In this document: positions 60,950 to 64,000 of the stretch, one piece after another
Layout of the letters: the number at the start of each line of letters is the position of its first letter
How positions within the stretch are numbered: position 1 is the first letter of the stretch
Made by a program: the position numbers and the translations under genes
DNA from: Actibacterium naphthalenivorans
GTDB taxonomy: Bacteria; Pseudomonadota; Alphaproteobacteria; Rhodobacterales; Rhodobacteraceae
Assembly: GCF_014196965.1 (NCBI RefSeq)
Contig: NZ_JACIEQ010000001.1
Span: 992,001 to 1,056,000, forward strand
Direction of reading: 5' to 3'
Length of the DNA: 64,000 bases
The notes under the pieces: model-generated
Database searches by the model: none
What the model saw: the letters and a program-made list of their open reading frames with translations, nothing else
What the model was told of the DNA's origin: nothing

Positions 60950-62266
60950 TCAACCGCCCTGCCGCCGCGCGCGCAGCTTGGCGAAGTAGTCCACGCGCTT
61001 TTTCAGCTCACGCTCGTACCCGCGCTCGACCGGCAGGTAGTAAACACCGTGCTTCATGCCGTCGGGGAAATAGTTCTGCCCCGAAAACCCGTCTTCGGCG
61101 TCATGGTCATAGGCGTAGCCGTCGCCATAGCCCTGTTCCTTCATCAGCGAGGTCGGGGCGTTCAGGATATGCTTGGGCGGCGGTTCGCTTCCGGTTTTCC
61201 GGGCTGCGGCGCGGGCGTTCTTGTAGGCCTTGTAGCCCGCGTTCGATTTCGGCGCGAGCGACAGGTAGATCAACGCCTGCGCCAGCGCCAGCTCGCCCTC
61301 GGGGCTGCCCAGCCTTTCATAGGTTTCCCAGGCATGCAGGCAGATCGTCTGGGCCTGCGGATCGGCCAGCCCGATATCCTCGACCGCCATGCGGGTGATG
61401 CGCCGTGCCAGATAGCGCGGATCTTCGCCGCCCTCGAGCATCCGCGCGAACCAGTAGAGCGCGGCATCGGGATCGGACCCGCGCACCGATTTGTGCAGGG
61501 CCGAGATCAGATTGTAATGCTCGTCACCCGATTTGTCGTATTTCACGGCCCGTTTCATCAGCCGGGTGGCCAGCGCATCGGGATCGAGCGGCCCGGCCAC
61601 CTTCCACGCCATCACCTGTTCGATCAGATTCAACAGCGCACGCCCGTCACCATCAGCCATTTCCAGCAACGCCTCGCGCGCCGGGCCGGTCAGCGGCAGC
61701 GCCCGGCTCAGCTCCTGCTCGGCGCGTTGGGCCAAAAGCTCCAGATGCGCCAGATCCAGCCGCTGCAACACCAGAACCTGCGCGCGCGACAGCAGCGCGG
61801 CGTTCAGCTCGAAGCTCGGGTTTTCGGTGGTGGCCCCGACCAGAAGGATGGTGCCATCCTCCATATGCGGCAGGAACCCGTCTTGCTGCGCCTTGTTGAA
61901 ACGGTGGATCTCATCCACGAACAGCAGCGTGCCCTGCCCGTTGGCGCGCCGCATCTTCGCCGCCTCGAACACTTTGCGCAGCTCCGGCACGCCGGTGAAA
62001 ATCGCGCTGATCTGGATAAAGGTCAGATCGCTTTCATCGGCCAGCAGTCGCGCGATCGTTGTCTTGCCGACACCGGGCGGCCCCCAGAAGATCACCGACG
62101 ACAGGCTGCCCGAGGCCAGCATGACCCCCAGAGGCCCCTCGGGGCCAAGGATATGCTCCTGTCCGATAACCTCTGAAAGCCGCTTTGGCCGCAGCCTGTC
62201 GGCCAGCGGGCGCGGGGCGCTGTGCGCGGCGTCGGGCGCCGGGGTCTGGTCAAACAGGTCAGCCAT
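60950..62266 (-). CDS. rarA: Replication-associated recombination protein A (AAA ATPase)
   Basis: A 438-residue AAA+ ATPase (MgsA/RarA) acting at stalled replication forks. Walker A is WGPPGVGKTT (about 61-70), Walker B is LLFVDEIHRFNKAQQD, sensor 1 is LVGATTENPSF. The C-terminal tetramerisation region has SDPDAALYWFARML and the family ending NYFPDGM...YYLP. Full length. Confidence 0.95.
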   Translation of the reverse strand: MADLFDQTPAPDAAHSAPRPLADRLRPKRLSEVIGQEHILGPEGPLGVMLASGSLSSVIFWGPPGVGKTTIARLLADESDLTFIQISAIFTGVPELRKVFEAAKMRRANGQGTLLFVDEIHRFNKAQQDGFLPHMEDGTILLVGATTENPSFELNAALLSRAQVLVLQRLDLAHLELLAQRAEQELSRALPLTGPAREALLEMADGDGRALLNLIEQVMAWKVAGPLDPDALATRLMKRAVKYDKSGDEHYNLISALHKSVRGSDPDAALYWFARMLEGGEDPRYLARRITRMAVEDIGLADPQAQTICLHAWETYERLGSPEGELALAQALIYLSLAPKSNAGYKAYKNARAAARKTGSEPPPKHILNAPTSLMKEQGYGDGYAYDHDAEDGFSGQNYFPDGMKHGVYYLPVERGYERELKKRVDYFAKLRARRQGG

Positions 62267-62289
62267 TGGCAGAGCCTAATCCATGCGCC

Positions 62290-63672
62290 TCAGACGCGAA
62301 AGCGCAACACGCCGCGCTGACCGCCGCGCATGTATTCGATCAGCCAGGTGCGGCTGGTGGCGCGCGCGGCATCTTGCACGTCGCGGGTCTGGCGGACGGC
62401 CGTGTCATTGACCCGCAGCAGCACATCGCCCGGGCGCAGGCCAACCCGCCCGGCCACATCGCCCGGATCGGTGACAAGCACGCCCTCCGCCGCCATCGCA
62501 AGCCCGTATTCGGAGGCGACGGCGGGGTTGATGTTGACCACGCTCAGCCCGCCCAGCACACTTCGGGCGGGCACCGTCAGCGGCGCGCGCGGCGGCATCT
62601 CAGGCGCGGCGACAAGCGCCACACGGGCCCGTCGTTCGGCGCCATCGCTCAGGTAAACGATATCCAGCCCGCCGCCGATCCCCTCGGCGGTCATGCGAAA
62701 GATCATCTCCTGCGGGCTGTTCACCGGCTCGCCGCCCATCTCGATCACCACATCTCCAACGCTCAGCCCGGCCTTGCGGAACGGGCTGTCGGGGTGCAGT
62801 TCGGTCAGGACCACGCCGCCGGGGATGGTCATGCCCAGGGCTTCGGCCATCGCCCCGTCCACCGCCTGGCCAGACACGCCCGCCCAGGGCCGGGCAAACC
62901 GGGTTTCCCCCGCCGCCGCCGCGGCAACGAAACGCTGAACCAGATTGGCCGGAATCGCAAAGCCGATACCGTTCGACCCGCCGGAACGGGTCAGGATCGC
63001 GGTGTTGATCCCCACCAGCCGCCCCTGGCTGTCAACGAGCGCGCCGCCGGAATTGCCGGGGTTGATCGCCGCGTCGGTCTGGATGAAATAGCCGCGCCCG
63101 CTGCCCACCGAAATGCCCGAGCGCGCCAGCCCCGACACGATACCGCTGGAAACCGTCTGGCCGATGCCAAAGGGGTTGCCGATGGCCAGCACCAGGTCGC
63201 CCACCTCGACCGTATTGGAATCGCGCAGCGCCAGCGCGGGCAGGTTCTCTGCATCCTTCAGCTTCAGCACCGCGAGGTCGGATTCCTGATCCCCCAACAG
63301 AACCTCCGCGTCAAACTCGCGCCGGTCGTTCAGCACCACGCGAATCTCGGTGGCCTGGCCGACGACGTGATAGTTCGACACCACGATGCCATCCGCAGAC
63401 AGGATCACCCCCGACCCGAGCGAGTTTTGCACCCGTGGCACGGTGCGCCCCTGCCCGCGGAAAAACTCACCGAAAAACGGATCATCCGCAAAGGGGCTGA
63501 CCCGGGTGGCCACCACGCGTTTGGCATAGATGTTGACCACGGCAGGCGCGGCCTGTTTCACGATCGGCGCGAAGCTGAGCGTGATCTCGGCCGCCGATCG
63601 CGGCACGGTGGTTTCCGCCCGAAGCGGCAGGGCGGACAGAAGGACAATAAGGAAAGGCGCGAACCGGGTCAT
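62290..63672 (-). CDS. Periplasmic serine protease, DegP/HtrA family
   Basis: A 460-residue Do-family endopeptidase. The signal peptide is about 1-19 (ALPLRA). The catalytic triad is His102 in NYHVVG, Asp132 in SDLAVLKL and Ser208 in NPGNSGGAL. Two PDZ domains follow (about 240-330 and 365-450). The start at 63672 is chosen at the signal peptide; the frame begins at 63687. It degrades or refolds damaged periplasmic proteins. Confidence 0.94.
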   Translation of the reverse strand: MTRFAPFLIVLLSALPLRAETTVPRSAAEITLSFAPIVKQAAPAVVNIYAKRVVATRVSPFADDPFFGEFFRGQGRTVPRVQNSLGSGVILSADGIVVSNYHVVGQATEIRVVLNDRREFDAEVLLGDQESDLAVLKLKDAENLPALALRDSNTVEVGDLVLAIGNPFGIGQTVSSGIVSGLARSGISVGSGRGYFIQTDAAINPGNSGGALVDSQGRLVGINTAILTRSGGSNGIGFAIPANLVQRFVAAAAAGETRFARPWAGVSGQAVDGAMAEALGMTIPGGVVLTELHPDSPFRKAGLSVGDVVIEMGGEPVNSPQEMIFRMTAEGIGGGLDIVYLSDGAERRARVALVAAPEMPPRAPLTVPARSVLGGLSVVNINPAVASEYGLAMAAEGVLVTDPGDVAGRVGLRPGDVLLRVNDTAVRQTRDVQDAARATSRTWLIEYMRGGQRGVLRFRV

Positions 63673-63778
63673 CGAAGGCTCCTGCAAGGATGCCCCCCGG
63701 ATATGCGAAGCGCGGCGGCCAAGTTCAACCGAAGATCGTGGTGCCCGCCGCCCCGAAGGGCGGCAGGCGGCGCAGGGG

Positions 63779-64000
63779 TCAGTGCAGGTTGGATGCGAAG
63801 TTCATCGAAACAACCTGATTATCGACCTCGGCGATGTTCATCACCGGCCCCATCGCTGTCATGTCCACGCCGACGCGCCCGGCCCAGCGGGGCCAGTTCG
63901 CGTTCAGCAGGGTCAGGCACTGGGTCGCACCCAGGTTCCGGGCCGCCTTGGAGATCTCGAGCACGAGCTGCGCATGAACCCGCCGTCGGATCCCCGCCGG
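63779..64000 (-). CDS. Partial protein, possible acyl-homoserine-lactone synthase C terminus
   Basis: The frame is open to the right edge, so only the C-terminal 73 residues are seen, ending FASNLH. The segment VLEISKAARNLGATQCLTLLNANWPRW, given here as LEISKAARNLG and ATQCLTLLNANWPRW, followed by GVDMTAMGPVM, fits the C-terminal half of GNAT-fold autoinducer synthases seen in Rhodobacteraceae, where a helix, a strand and a G-P turn follow in that order. The N-terminal catalytic residues are outside the window, so the call is tentative. Confidence 0.45.
   Translation of the reverse strand, partial: PAGIRRRVHAQLVLEISKAARNLGATQCLTLLNANWPRWAGRVGVDMTAMGPVMNIAEVDNQVVSMNFASNLH

Overview
The window is chromosomal DNA from a high-GC alphaproteobacterium, almost certainly a member of the Rhodobacteraceae (Rhodobacterales). 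The evidence is the gcrA cell-cycle regulator, the FYDLN-type (TIGR02300) acidic protein, the aapJQMP amino-acid transporter, the ATP12 chaperone, the rpmH-rnpA-yidD...yidC-MOSC-engB-argB order, and the family-typical dispersed repeat with the core CCCCCGAGGATATTTCGG. I do not assign a genus.

Layout. 1-2.95 kb: end of the 2-oxoglutarate dehydrogenase operon (odhB partial, a MAPEG membrane protein, lpd). 3-19.1 kb: ordinary housekeeping genes (GntR regulator, YgjP-like metalloprotease, FYDLN protein, tRNA-Ala, SppA-like protease, LMW phosphatase, copper chaperone pair, rpmB, meaB, hrpB, argF-argD, gcrA, AsmA-like protein, rimO). 19.1-20.5 kb: a decayed stretch with a truncated tniQ-like gene and a frameshifted short-chain dehydrogenase. 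20.5-37.8 kb: an accessory island. 37.8-39.5 kb: an intact IS110-family element and an IS5 fragment beside tRNA-Arg(ACG). 39.6-64 kb: backbone again (sensor kinase, disulfide oxidoreductase, VTT membrane protein, rpmH-rnpA-yidD-ttcA-EAL-yidC-MOSC-engB-argB, ferredoxins, aapPMQJ, ATP12, HAD phosphatase, RluC-like synthase, crcB, rarA, HtrA protease, and a partial gene at the edge).

The most interesting system is in the island. Nine translationally coupled minus-strand genes (30303 down to 20503) encode two nucleotide-sugar epimerases, a glycoside-hydrolase/epimerase fusion, a GT4 glycosyltransferase, three tandem CgeB-like glycosyltransferases, a UDP-glucuronate-decarboxylase-like enzyme, a TIGR04290-like methyltransferase and a small membrane-anchored protein. 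Diverging from them are a zinc-type dehydrogenase, a Gfo/Idh/MocA oxidoreductase and a 90-residue conserved protein. Both directions start from sequences of the form GGAAC-N17-GTT, the promoter class of the alphaproteobacterial general-stress sigma factor EcfG. The neighbouring response regulator and CheB-CheR-PAS-HWE kinase genes are also preceded by back-to-back GGAAC-N17 promoters. My inference is a stress-induced pathway making a methylated, probably pentose-containing glycoside or glycan, next to a candidate stress-sensing kinase module. No flippase, polymerase or exporter is visible in the cluster. The product is unknown.

The backbone genes work in recognisable groups: TCA cycle E2/E3; arginine synthesis (argF-argD, argB); ribosome and membrane-protein biogenesis (rpmH, rnpA, yidD, yidC, engB); and general amino-acid uptake (aapJQMP).
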